64,000 nucleotides of DNA from Avichristensenella sp031550535. Lineage in GTDB: Bacteria; Bacillota; Clostridia; Christensenellales; Aristaeellaceae. The position numbers and the translations under genes were made by a program. The DNA is taken from assembly GCA_031550535.1 (NCBI GenBank), contig JAVBOM010000007.1:62001-126000 (forward strand). Reading direction: 5' to 3'. This document shows, piece after piece, positions 17,372 to 25,221 of this stretch (position 1 is the first letter of the stretch; each line of letters opens with the position of its first letter). The notes below the pieces were generated by a model. That model searched no databases. It was not told where the DNA came from and saw only the letters and a list, made by a program, of their open reading frames with translations.

Positions 17372-18382
17372 ATGAAAAAAGCGACCCTATGGATAGTGGT
17401 GCTCGCGCTGCTGTGCCTACCGCTGGCGGGCATCGCGGAGGAAACGGCGGAAACCGAATGGATCGAGGTGCCGGACGCGGGGTTCAAATTGGCACTGCCC
17501 GTCGGGCTGACACCGATGGACATTGCGGATGCCGGTGGAAATGGAATGCTGTGGCTGCTGGATCAGGCGTTTTTGACGCGCTTTTGTACCGGCTGGCTTA
17601 CAGAGTCGGATGAGTTGCGATACATTGTCGCCGCGCTGCCGATGGAAACGGAGCAAGGCGCAACGGATATGTTGATGGAAATCGAAGCGTTTTACCGCGA
17701 TGATGCTGGGCAGGTGGAAGCGGATGGCGGAACGTTTTATGTGTTTGTTGAGGGCGGTGGGGACGGCGGGTATGTCGCGGCGGCAGTGCAGGGGAATGAG
17801 GTGCTACTTGTCGGTTACGCCAGCGTAGCGCCCGGGGCGAAGGAAACGCTCCTTACGGTCCTGAACACGATCACGCCGCTTGACCCGGAGGCATACGTAC
17901 TGCCGTATTTGCCGCTGGCAGGCATCGCGGAGGGCGCGGCGGAAACCGAGTGGATCGAGGTGCCGGAAGCGGGGCTTAAACTGGAATTGCCTTCGGGGCT
18001 AACGGAAATTACTTTGGCGGATATGGATGGGGACGGAACGCTCTGGCTAATAGAGCGGGCGTTTGTGCCGCGGTTTTGCTTTGGCTGGTATAGACCGCCG
18101 AATGAAGTGGGTGGATTCGTTGTCGCGGCGCTGCCGCTGGAAACAGCGCAAGATGCTTTGGATACGCTTGCGGAATTCGAGGCGTTTTACCAAGATGATG
18201 CGGAATGGGTGGAAGCCGCCAGTGAAACATTTTATGTGTTCCTTGAAAATGGCGGATATGTCGCGGTCGCTGCCCAGGAGAACGAAGTGCTGCTCATCGC
18301 CCATGCCGACAAAGCGCCCGGGGCCAAGGAAAAGCTCCTCACAATTCTGCAAACCATTACCTCACTGGAACCGGAGGCATAG
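17372..18382 (+). CDS. Exported protein with internal tandem duplication
   Basis: Protein of 336 residues: signal peptide (MKKATLWIVVLALLCLPLAG, cleavage near IAE) followed by two copies of a domain of about 155 residues. Copy 1 (about 22-172) and copy 2 (about 185-336) align throughout: ETEWIEVPDAGFKLALP/ETEWIEVPEAGLKLELP, FYRDDAGQVEA/FYQDDAEWVEA and APGAKETLLTVLNTIT/APGAKEKLLTILQTIT. The linker before copy 2 reads LPLAGIAEGAAETEW, a relic of the signal-peptide end. Two tandem genes therefore seem to have fused, or an unequal crossover joined them. Function unknown. Confidence 0.75.
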   Translation: MKKATLWIVVLALLCLPLAGIAEETAETEWIEVPDAGFKLALPVGLTPMDIADAGGNGMLWLLDQAFLTRFCTGWLTESDELRYIVAALPMETEQGATDMLMEIEAFYRDDAGQVEADGGTFYVFVEGGGDGGYVAAAVQGNEVLLVGYASVAPGAKETLLTVLNTITPLDPEAYVLPYLPLAGIAEGAAETEWIEVPEAGLKLELPSGLTEITLADMDGDGTLWLIERAFVPRFCFGWYRPPNEVGGFVVAALPLETAQDALDTLAEFEAFYQDDAEWVEAASETFYVFLENGGYVAVAAQENEVLLIAHADKAPGAKEKLLTILQTITSLEPEA

Positions 18383-18385
18383 CAC

Positions 18386-19441
18386 ATGAGCGAACCACGC
18401 CGCATCGCCGACTGGGGCGTTTCCGTCGGCCGGATGGAAAAAGGAAAGCGCAATAAGATCACCGATGTGCCCGGCGTCCGCGTCGGGCACTGCACGCTGG
18501 ATACGGACCGGTACAAGACGGGCGTCACGGTGGTGCTGCCCGGCGCGGAAAACCCGTTCTACCAAAAGCCCATGGCCGCATGCCATGTGCTGAACGGCTA
18601 CGGAAAATCCGCCGGGCTGATGCAGGTCACGGAGCTTGGGACGATCGAAACGCCGATCGCGCTGACCAGCACGCTGAACGTCGGGCTGGTGCACGACGCG
18701 ATGGTGCAAGTGATGCTGGACCGCTGCGGGGCCGAGGGCGTCCAGCGCCCGACATCGATTAACCCGGTCGTGATGGAGTGCAACGACGGCCGCCTGTCGG
18801 ACAGCCGGGAGCGGCCCGTGCGGCTGGAACACGTGCGCGCCGCGATCGCCGCCGCAAGCGAGGACTTCGCGGAGGGGAGCGTCGGCGCGGGGCGCGGCAT
18901 GATCTGCCATGAGTTCAAGGGCGGAATCGGCTCGGCGTCGCGGATTATCGAGCTGGACGGCGCGCGGTACACGCTGGGCCTTCTGGCGTTGACCAACCAC
19001 GGCAGCATGGAGGATTTCATGGTCGGCGGGAAGCCCGTCGGCGCGGAAATCGCCGGGCGAAAGCCCGCGAAGCAGCCGCCGGAGCGCGGGTCCATGATCG
19101 CGGTTATCGCCACGGATCTGCCCGTCAGCGACCGGCAGCTTCTGCGCATCGTCCGGCGCGCGCCTGTCGGGCTGGCCCGGCTCGGCGCGTTCATCGGGCA
19201 TGGCAGCGGCGAAATCATGTTCGGGTTTACGACGGCGAACCACATGCCCCATGAGGACGGCCCGGCCGTTTTTTCGCAAAAAGTACTGCGCGAGGATGTG
19301 CTGAACGAGGCGTTCCATGCCGTGGCTGAATGCTGCGAGGAAGCCGTGCTGAACGCCATGATTTTGGCGGAAACAACCAAAGGGTTCTCTGGCGAAGTGA
19401 TCTATTCTCTTAAAGACGCCTGGGGCAAAGAAAATTTTTGA
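18386..19441 (+). CDS. P1 family peptidase (DmpA/S58-like aminopeptidase)
   Basis: N-terminal-nucleophile hydrolase of 351 residues of the DmpA/BapA group, which self-cleaves into two chains and removes N-terminal D- or L-amino acids or beta-aminoacyl groups. The start ITDVPGVRVGHCTLD, the LTSTLNVGLVHDA stretch and the region GRGMICHEFKGGIGSASR, where the autoprocessing serine normally lies, are all present. It begins three bases after the previous stop, as last gene of the long operon. D-aminopeptidase activity would fit the nearby alr, but this is inference. Confidence 0.86.
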   Translation: MSEPRRIADWGVSVGRMEKGKRNKITDVPGVRVGHCTLDTDRYKTGVTVVLPGAENPFYQKPMAACHVLNGYGKSAGLMQVTELGTIETPIALTSTLNVGLVHDAMVQVMLDRCGAEGVQRPTSINPVVMECNDGRLSDSRERPVRLEHVRAAIAAASEDFAEGSVGAGRGMICHEFKGGIGSASRIIELDGARYTLGLLALTNHGSMEDFMVGGKPVGAEIAGRKPAKQPPERGSMIAVIATDLPVSDRQLLRIVRRAPVGLARLGAFIGHGSGEIMFGFTTANHMPHEDGPAVFSQKVLREDVLNEAFHAVAECCEEAVLNAMILAETTKGFSGEVIYSLKDAWGKENF

Positions 19442-19457
19442 ATTCACGTTTTTGCGC

Positions 19458-19486
19458 TGGCTTTTTGATGCATGCCGTGGTATACT
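19458..19486 (+). promoter_or_regulatory. Promoter candidate of zinc-ribbon gene
   Basis: TATACT at 19481-19486; 17 bp upstream is TGGCTT, the same -35-like hexamer at the same distance as in the promoter at 56213-56241. Confidence 0.5.
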
Positions 19487-19616
19487 AACGCTCGAAAGGC
19501 CCAACGCAAGCCTACCTGGAACCCTCCTCGTGTCAAGGTACCCATACCGATGACAGCGATTGGAGTGCCATGGGATCGTCTGGATTGGGTACTTATCAAT
19601 AGGAGGGTCTCTTTTC

Positions 19617-19910
19617 ATGTACGAAGACAAAACCTTGACCTGCCGCGAGTGCGGCGCCGAATTCGTGTTCACCGCTTCCGAGCAGGACTTCTATGCGCAG
19701 AAGGGCTTCCAGAACCAGCCGAGCCGTTGCCCGGGTTGCCGCGCGCAGCGCCGTGCCACTGGTGGCGGCGGCCGTGGCGGCGAGCGCAAGATGTACGAAG
19801 TGATCTGCGATGGTTGCGGCGCGACGACGCAGGTGCCGTTCCAGCCGCGTGGCGATCGTCCGGTGTATTGCCGCGATTGCTTTGACAGGCAGCGCCAGGC
19901 TGGCTACTAA
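19617..19910 (+). CDS. Small double zinc-ribbon protein
   Basis: Protein of 97 residues with paired CxxC knuckles: CREC and CPGC in the first half, CDGC and CRDC in the second, separated by a Gly/Arg-rich linker (RATGGGGRGGERK). It belongs to the small zinc-ribbon family annotated as probable zinc-binding domain (zf-trcl-like) in Firmicutes, possibly binding nucleic acid or a partner protein. The start at 19617 is supported by AGGAGGG; a longer in-frame ATG upstream has no ribosome site. It has its own promoter and terminator. Confidence 0.85.
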   Translation: MYEDKTLTCRECGAEFVFTASEQDFYAQKGFQNQPSRCPGCRAQRRATGGGGRGGERKMYEVICDGCGATTQVPFQPRGDRPVYCRDCFDRQRQAGY

Positions 19911-19932
19911 GCCCTAAAACGACCGTAAAAAA

Positions 19933-19956
19933 GCGCCCGAGCAATCGGGCGCTTTT
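19933..19956 (+). terminator. Rho-independent terminator
   Basis: GCGCCCGA, loop GCAA, TCGGGCGC, then TTTT, after the zinc-ribbon gene. Confidence 0.9.
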
Positions 19957-20153
19957 CTGATATAACGAGGCGGGAGTTTCTGACGAAACGCTCGGACGAC
20001 GCCCAGTTTTGCAAATCAGCGACACCTCGAACGCGAATGCGCTGCCCGCGCTTTGGGGAAGGGCTGCATAAATGTGCGGGGTCCTCCCCGCATGGCAGGG
20101 AAAAACCGAGACCGCGAACGATGATCGGGATACAGATGAAAGGGCGGTAACGT

Positions 20154-20813
20154 ATGTCTATTTCAAAAGCATGGGACTGGAACCGGGGCAAAAGCGACAT
20201 CTGGTTGACGCCGAGCGAGGAAGGCTATTACCTCGCCGACCTGTGGAAACGGCGCGGACACACGGCGCTGCTGGACTTCGGGTGCGGCCTGGGGCGGCAC
20301 GCCGTCTTTTTCGCCAAGGAAGGGTTTGAAGTGTCCGCGTTTGACCTGTCGCCGGAAGGGGTGGAGCACCTGCGCGCCTGGGCGTCACGGGAGGGCGTGA
20401 CAGTGGACGCGCGCGTGGCCGACATGCTCCGCTTGCCCTACGCGGACGCGGCGTTTGATTGCCTGTTCGCGTACCATGTCATTTCGCACACGGATACGCC
20501 CGGCGCGGAGGCGATCCTCCGGGAAGCGCGCCGCGTGCTGAAGCCGGGCGGCGAGTTCTTCCTGACGCTCTGCTCGAAGGCCTCCTGGTCGTTCGCCGGG
20601 GCGGGATACCCGAAGATCGACGAGAACACTGTACGAAAGACCGCCGACGGCCCGGAAAAAGACGTGCCGCACTTTTACGTCGACCTGGACGACGCTGCCC
20701 GGCTGCTCACCGCGTCGGGCCTCAAGCCGACGCGCGTCCGCCATATCGAGGAATGCATCCTGAACGGCGAAAAGGACGGCGGCACGCACTACTTTATCCT
20801 TGGCGAAGCGTAA
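20154..20813 (+). CDS. Class I SAM-dependent methyltransferase
   Basis: Protein of 219 residues with a Rossmann-type methyltransferase fold. Motif I is LLDFGCGLGRHAVFFA, the acidic end of strand 2 is AFDLSPEG, motif III is RLPYADAAFDCLFAYHVISH, and ARRVLKPGG follows. The substrate cannot be told. The start follows AGGGCGGTAACGT. It overlaps slightly with frames leading into the next gene; the real AraC start is 100 bp downstream. Confidence 0.85.
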   Translation: MSISKAWDWNRGKSDIWLTPSEEGYYLADLWKRRGHTALLDFGCGLGRHAVFFAKEGFEVSAFDLSPEGVEHLRAWASREGVTVDARVADMLRLPYADAAFDCLFAYHVISHTDTPGAEAILREARRVLKPGGEFFLTLCSKASWSFAGAGYPKIDENTVRKTADGPEKDVPHFYVDLDDAARLLTASGLKPTRVRHIEECILNGEKDGGTHYFILGEA

Positions 20814-20913
20814 CCGCCATGCATACACGCAACCACACGAAACACCGCACGTTTGGAACAGCGGCGTGCCCGGTGGCGCGCTATCCTATGCTTGTTTGAA
20901 AGGGGAGAGCGCG

Positions 20914-21804
20914 TTGGACTATGCGGCCATCCTGCAGCGGGTGTTGGACTATGTGGACGATCACCTTGGCGACACGCTGAGCGCCGATGTTCTGGCGTCC
21001 GTGGCGGGGTTCTCGCCGTACCACTTCTGCCGCGTGTTCCAGTGGACGGTTGGCCACCCGGTGATGGAGTACGTGCGGCAAAGGCGGCTGGCGTTTGCCG
21101 CCGCGGAGCTCGCGGGCGGGCGGAGGATCCTCGACATCGCGCTCGAATACGGCTTTGAGACGCACTCCGGGTTCAGCAAGGCGTTCCGGCGGCACTTTGG
21201 CTGCGCGCCGGAGACGTACCGGATGCACGCGCATTCCGCGCGGCCCGCGCGCCCTTCCCTTGCGCAAACGGCAAAATATGTGAGCGGGGGTATTGTCATG
21301 GAACCGAAGTTTGTTTCCCTTCCGAAGATCCGCCTGGCGGGGTACGAGATCACGACCACCACGGCGGATGGCCAGAATTCAAAGGACATCCCGGCGTTCT
21401 GGCAGGCGTACATGGCGGATGGGCGCGTCAAGACGCTGCACGGCGCGGGCTTTGTGACCGATCACGCCGAGTACGGCGCGTGCTTCCTCGTCGGGCCGGA
21501 GACGGGCGAAATGGTCTACATCATCGGCGTGAAGGCGGGGGATGACGCCGATGTGCCGGGCGGGTTCGCCGTGCGCGAGTTGCCCGCCGCAACCTACGCG
21601 GTGTTCTCCACGCCGCCCAGCGAGGCCGCAAATTTCACCCAGAACATCCAGGGCGTCTGGCAGTTCATCTTCGGCGAGTGGTTCCCGGCGTCGGGCTACG
21701 AATACATGCCCGGCGGGGTCGACTTTGAGCTGTACGACGAACGCTGCATGGCGGAGACGGGCCGGGTGTGCGATGTGTACATCCCGGTGGTGAAGAAGGG
21801 GTAA
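20914..21804 (+). CDS. AraC-type regulator with effector-binding domain
   Basis: Transcription factor of 296 residues. Residues 1-105 hold the two helix-turn-helix motifs of AraC (LADVLASVAGFSPYHFCRVF-like and ILDIALEYGFETHSGFSKAF). The rest is a GyrI/Rob-like effector-binding domain (about 130-296: KFVSLPKIRLAGYEITTT, then FELYDERC...VDVYIPV-type ending). Such proteins bind small molecules or drugs. The TTG start at 20914 is chosen for AAAGGGGAGA upstream; the longer frame overlaps the methyltransferase and lacks a site. Confidence 0.85.
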   Translation: MDYAAILQRVLDYVDDHLGDTLSADVLASVAGFSPYHFCRVFQWTVGHPVMEYVRQRRLAFAAAELAGGRRILDIALEYGFETHSGFSKAFRRHFGCAPETYRMHAHSARPARPSLAQTAKYVSGGIVMEPKFVSLPKIRLAGYEITTTTADGQNSKDIPAFWQAYMADGRVKTLHGAGFVTDHAEYGACFLVGPETGEMVYIIGVKAGDDADVPGGFAVRELPAATYAVFSTPPSEAANFTQNIQGVWQFIFGEWFPASGYEYMPGGVDFELYDERCMAETGRVCDVYIPVVKKG

Positions 21805-21821
21805 TCATCTGTGCCAAAAAG

Positions 21822-21855
21822 AAGGGGCTGTCGCGGTTGCGGCGGCCCCTTGTTT
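21822..21855 (+). terminator. Terminator of the AraC-type gene
   Basis: AAGGGGCTGTCGCGG, loop, GCGGCGGCCCCTT then TGTTT. The same style of stem (GGGGCTGTCGCG) recurs at 50757. Confidence 0.75.
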
Positions 21856-21886
21856 ATGATATACATATCACAGGAGGTGGATCGTT

Positions 21887-22240
21887 ATGCCGGAGCACAA
21901 GTGCAAAATCACGGTACTCCGAAAAGAGTGCTATCAGGATCTGCAGGAGCAGTACCTCGCCGACCCGAAGTCCGGCGTGTGCCCGATGTTTGAGGTGGGC
22001 CAGGAGTTCATCCTGGAACGGAACGGGGAACGGGACGACTTCTGGCGAATGCTGAACGGGCAATTCTGCTCCGAGGCGTGGGACGCCATCAGCCGGTATG
22101 TGTACGCGGCCTTGCAGGGCGGCTCCATCATGCGGGGCTGGACGAACGACGAAAAAATGATGATCGCGTGCTGCAACGACGGAACCCGGCCGGTCATCTT
22201 CAAAATTGAGCGGATCGACGTGCCGGATGAGGAGGGATAA
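21887..22240 (+). CDS. TIGR04076 family protein
   Basis: Small protein of 117 residues with conserved Cys (CPMFEVGQEF, FCSEAWDAI, MIACCNDGTRPVIFKIERI) typical of TIGR04076, a family of unknown function. The start is preceded by CAGGAGGTGGATCGTT. It is followed two bases later by a flavodoxin-like gene with which it is often paired, hinting at a redox or metal link. Confidence 0.85.
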   Translation: MPEHKCKITVLRKECYQDLQEQYLADPKSGVCPMFEVGQEFILERNGERDDFWRMLNGQFCSEAWDAISRYVYAALQGGSIMRGWTNDEKMMIACCNDGTRPVIFKIERIDVPDEEG

Positions 22241-22242
22241 CC

Positions 22243-22791
22243 ATGTCCGTATTGGTCATTTGGTCCAGCCCGAACCTGGACGGGCTGACGGCGGCGGCGA
22301 AGGGCAAGATCGCCGACGGGCTGAAAAAGGCGGGCACGGAGGTCCGGGAAGCGCACCTGAACGCGCTGCAGATGGAGCACTGCCGCGCGTGCGGTAACGG
22401 CTGGGGGATGTGCCGGTCCGAGGGGCGCTGCGTGATCGACGGGGACGGCTTCGCGGCGCTGTATGAACAGGCGGCGGAGGCGGACGGCATCGTGTGGGTG
22501 TCCGCTGTCTATTGGCATGACTTGACCGAGTGCATGAAGGCGTTCATCGACCGGCTGCGCCGCTGTGAAACGACGCACAACCACGCGCTGGTGGGGAAAA
22601 AGTGCCTGCTGGTTGCCTGCGCCGGCGGCACGGGCAATGGGGCGGTCGAGTGCCTGCGCGCCTTGGAGGAATCCCTAAAACATATGGAGATGAAGGCGGT
22701 GGACCGGCTGCCTGTGATTCGGTTTAACCGCGAGTACATGCTGCCCGCGCTGGAAAGCGCCGGGGAGGCGTTCGCGCGCTGTCTAGAGTGA
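22243..22791 (+). CDS. Flavodoxin-family NAD(P)H reductase
   Basis: Protein of 182 residues with the flavodoxin fold of NADPH-dependent FMN reductases: SVLVIWSSPNLDGLTAAAK (FMN phosphate loop), CRACGNGWGMCRSEGRC in place of an iron-sulfur flavoprotein-like cysteine cluster, and VSAVYWHDLTECMKAFIDRL. The Cys pattern (C..C...C....C) may bind a cluster or be redox active. It is the second gene of a two-gene unit with the TIGR04076 protein. The gap 22792-22999 shows nothing further. Confidence 0.8.
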   Translation: MSVLVIWSSPNLDGLTAAAKGKIADGLKKAGTEVREAHLNALQMEHCRACGNGWGMCRSEGRCVIDGDGFAALYEQAAEADGIVWVSAVYWHDLTECMKAFIDRLRRCETTHNHALVGKKCLLVACAGGTGNGAVECLRALEESLKHMEMKAVDRLPVIRFNREYMLPALESAGEAFARCLE

Positions 22792-22999
22792 CGAGGACGC
22801 AATGCATCGGGCTGGTAATAGAAATCATCCCGCCGTGAGGTGAAATGAGGGGAGTCCAGAGGGGATCGGAGCCGCATTCCGACGGCGGCGGAATCAAATG
22901 CGGCGCAGGTTCGCTTGGATACTGAATGCCGCTTGCGGCACGACAATATCCAAGTGCCAGCGTCCCAACGTGCCCTTCCTATCGCGGCTATCCTTCTGA

Positions 23000-23902
23000 T
23001 TACGCCTTCCGCCCTAACATATCCGGCACCTGCGCCAGCAGGATGGCGCCGAACATCAGCGCCGCGCCGAAAATCTCGCGCCCGGAGAACGAATCGCCCA
23101 GGATGACCCAGCCCGAGAGCAGGGCGAACACGGCCTCCAGGCTCATCAGCAGAGACGCGACGGCGGGGTTGGTGTTCTTCTGCGCGACAATTTGCAGCGT
23201 GTACGCCACGCCGCTAGACAGCACGCCTGCGTACAGCAGCGGTCCCCAGCTGGATAGGATGTCGCGCGGATTCGGTGCCTCAAACAGCAGCATGGCCACC
23301 GTGCTCAGCAGTCCGGCGACGAAGAACTGGATGCAGGACATCATCACGCTGTCGGCCCGGGGGGCGAAGTGCGCGATGACCAGGATGTGCCCGGTGAACA
23401 GGAACGCGCAGCACAGCACCAGCAGGTCGCCGCGCTCCATGGCCAGTGTGAAGCCCCCGGCGGGGAAGCACAGCAGATACAGCCCCACGACCGCGAGCCC
23501 CACGGCGAGCCAGACCGCCGCCCTGACGCGCCGCCCGAAGAACAGCCCGAACAGCGGCACTAGCACGATGTACAGCGCGGTGATGAACCCCGCCTTGCCC
23601 ACGGACGTGTACAGGATGCCGAATTGCTGAAACGAGCTGGCGACAAACAGCACCGCGCCGCAGCACAGGCCGCCGATCCATGTTTGGCGGCGGGTGCCGG
23701 TGTCCGGCGCGGGACGGCCCCGGCGCAGCAGAAATACCACGGGCAGCAGCGCGAGGCCGCCGATCACGTTGCGCACGCCGTTGAAGGTGAACGGGCCGAT
23801 CAGTTCCATGCCAAGGCTCTGCGCGACGAACGCGGACCCCCAGATGAACGCGGTCAGCAGCAGCATCAGGTTGCCGGCGAGCTTTTTGTTTATCGTAAAC
23901 AC
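23000..23902 (-). CDS. DMT/EamA family transporter
   Basis: Inner-membrane permease of the drug/metabolite transporter family, 300 residues, ten predicted helices in two EamA halves (AGNLMLLLTAFIWGSAFVAQS at the start; GVLSSGVAYTLQIVAQKNTNPAVASLLMSLEAVF in the second half). The substrate may be an amino acid or metabolite. The start is uncertain: GTG at 23902 gives the usual length, but the frame stays open upstream through a repeat copy whose internal ATG (MALDFSNLRR) could add 24 residues. Neither site has a strong Shine-Dalgarno. Confidence 0.8.
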   Translation of the reverse strand: MFTINKKLAGNLMLLLTAFIWGSAFVAQSLGMELIGPFTFNGVRNVIGGLALLPVVFLLRRGRPAPDTGTRRQTWIGGLCCGAVLFVASSFQQFGILYTSVGKAGFITALYIVLVPLFGLFFGRRVRAAVWLAVGLAVVGLYLLCFPAGGFTLAMERGDLLVLCCAFLFTGHILVIAHFAPRADSVMMSCIQFFVAGLLSTVAMLLFEAPNPRDILSSWGPLLYAGVLSSGVAYTLQIVAQKNTNPAVASLLMSLEAVFALLSGWVILGDSFSGREIFGAALMFGAILLAQVPDMLGRKA

Positions 23903-23943
23903 CAGCCTATCGTAAAAATGAGCGAAAAACGTCGTATCAGGAC

Positions 23944-23980
23944 AGCGGCGCAGATTTGAAAAATCGAGCGCCATAAGGGG
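23944..23980 (+). repeat. Double-hairpin repeat, left part (split copy)
   Basis: Contains hairpin 1 (GGCGCAGATTTGAAAAATCG...GCGCC) and the ATAAGGGG joint. It is then interrupted by the 24-kb GC-rich module; hairpin 2 resumes at about 24217. Confidence 0.7.
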
Positions 23981-24216
23981 CACCGGAGAGAAGCGCCGCC
24001 TGTGGCGGATACAGCGACCCGCAGGTGCGGCCCGGCACAGAACCGGAACCGGAACCGGAACCGGAACCGAGCGCGTCCTGTGGGCGATGAAGCGAGGTGA
24101 AGGTTCGCTCTGGTACAGAGCAATGGGCGCGAAGTCGACCAGTGCGAAAATACCAGGGCGCGCGATCGGCCAAAGGACGCGCGCGACAATGCCGGAGCGG
24201 GGCCATCGCGACCATA
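23981..24216. repeat. GC-rich modular repeat with CCGGAA tandem units
   Basis: Non-coding stretch containing four direct CCGGAA units (about 24050-24077) and modules of the form GATGAAGCGAGGTGAAGGTTC followed by a GGTACAGAG-type end. The same modules occur at 54838-55130 (GGGCGATGAAGCGAGGTGAA, 24087 and about 55061). It separates the two halves of a double-hairpin repeat. Together with 24217-24265 it accounts for the whole 363-bp gap. Confidence 0.65.
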
Positions 24217-24243
24217 CCGAGGGGCTTTCGCAAGAAACCCCTA
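24217..24243 (+). repeat. Double-hairpin repeat, right part (split copy)
   Basis: GAGGGGCTTTC, GCAA, GAAACCCCTACC: hairpin 2 with paired substitutions in the stem, separated from its hairpin 1 by the module at 23981-24216. Confidence 0.6.
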
Positions 24244-24265
24244 CCATTTAGTGTATCACGTTTTT

Positions 24266-25105
24266 CTACTGGATGTCCAGCGGGACTTTGCGGCGCGGCG
24301 CGGGAAACGCGGCGGAAAGCCGCGCCAGATCGTCCGCGTCCAGGGAAAAGCCCGCCATGGCGGCGTTCTCCCGCGCGTGCCCGGTGGTCCCGGCCTTGGG
24401 GATGGCGACCATACCCGGCTGTGCCAGCGCGAAGCACAGCAGCACCTGTATGGGCATGATGCCGTGCTTTTCCGCCACGGCGCGCACCGCGCCATTTGTC
24501 AGCAAACCGCTTCGGAGTGATCCAGCCTGCGCCAGGGGGCAGTACGCCATCGGCGTGACGCCGTGCGCGGCAAGCCACGGCAGCAGGTCGAACTCGATGC
24601 CGCGCGAGCCGAGGTGGTACAGCACCTGATTGGTAACGCAGCGGTCGCCGCCGGGAACGGCGAACAGCTCCTCCATGTCGTCCGTGTCGAAGTTGGAGAC
24701 GCCCCAGCGCAGGATCTTGCCCTTCTGTATTAGGCGCTCCATGCCTTCGATGGTCTCCTGGAGCGGGAAGGCCCCGCGCCAGTGCAGCAGGTATGCGTCC
24801 AGATGGTCCACGCCCAGGCGGCGCAGGGACGTATCACAGCTCTTTTCCAGCCGGGAGCCGCCCGCGTTGTGCGGGTAGACCTTGGAGACGATGTACAGCG
24901 CGCCGCGATCGTGGCCGCGTATCGCCTCGCCCACGATGGCCTCCGCCTCGCCGTCGGCGTACATCTCCGCCGTGTCGATCAGCGTGACGCCCGCGTCGAT
25001 TCCGGCGCGCAGCGCGGCGATTTCATCGTCTCGCCGGACGCGGCGTTCGCCCATGTGCCATGTGCCCTGGCCCAGGCGCGGCATCCTTTGGTGTGTGCTG
25101 TGCAT
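24266..25105 (-). CDS. Aldo/keto reductase
   Basis: NAD(P)H-dependent oxidoreductase with the AKR (alpha/beta)8 barrel, 279 residues. The catalytic tetrad is visible: Asp in LIDTAEMYADG, Tyr in the same motif, Lys in VSKVYP, and His in YLLHWRG. The C-terminal cofactor segment reads VAIPKAGTTGHARENAA. The enzyme reduces small aldehydes or ketones; substrate unknown. The start follows AAAGGGGATCGCGC. It is divergent from the MFS gene at 25222. Confidence 0.88.
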   Translation of the reverse strand: MHSTHQRMPRLGQGTWHMGERRVRRDDEIAALRAGIDAGVTLIDTAEMYADGEAEAIVGEAIRGHDRGALYIVSKVYPHNAGGSRLEKSCDTSLRRLGVDHLDAYLLHWRGAFPLQETIEGMERLIQKGKILRWGVSNFDTDDMEELFAVPGGDRCVTNQVLYHLGSRGIEFDLLPWLAAHGVTPMAYCPLAQAGSLRSGLLTNGAVRAVAEKHGIMPIQVLLCFALAQPGMVAIPKAGTTGHARENAAMAGFSLDADDLARLSAAFPAPRRKVPLDIQ

Positions 25106-25134
25106 GCGCGATCCCCTTTCTAATGAGATTTACA

Positions 25135-25162
25135 TTGACTTTTTTCAGGAATACGGTAGGAT
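25135..25162 (+). promoter_or_regulatory. Promoter of MFS gene
   Basis: TTGACT (25135-25140), 16-bp spacer, TAGGAT (25157-25162), about 60 bp before the start. Confidence 0.65.
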
Positions 25163-25221
25163 AAAGATACGCCATTGCGTCCGGTTTGGCAAGGCAAAAC
25201 GCGCGCAGGAGGGATGAAGCT

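Noticed and set aside
24050..24077. Short direct CCGGAA units considered as a CRISPR-like array
   Set aside because: Units are six bases without spacers, and no cas genes are in the window.
23903..24247. Upstream extension of the DMT transporter to 24247
   Set aside because: It would translate two repeat families with VPVPVPV-type low complexity and has no ribosome site.
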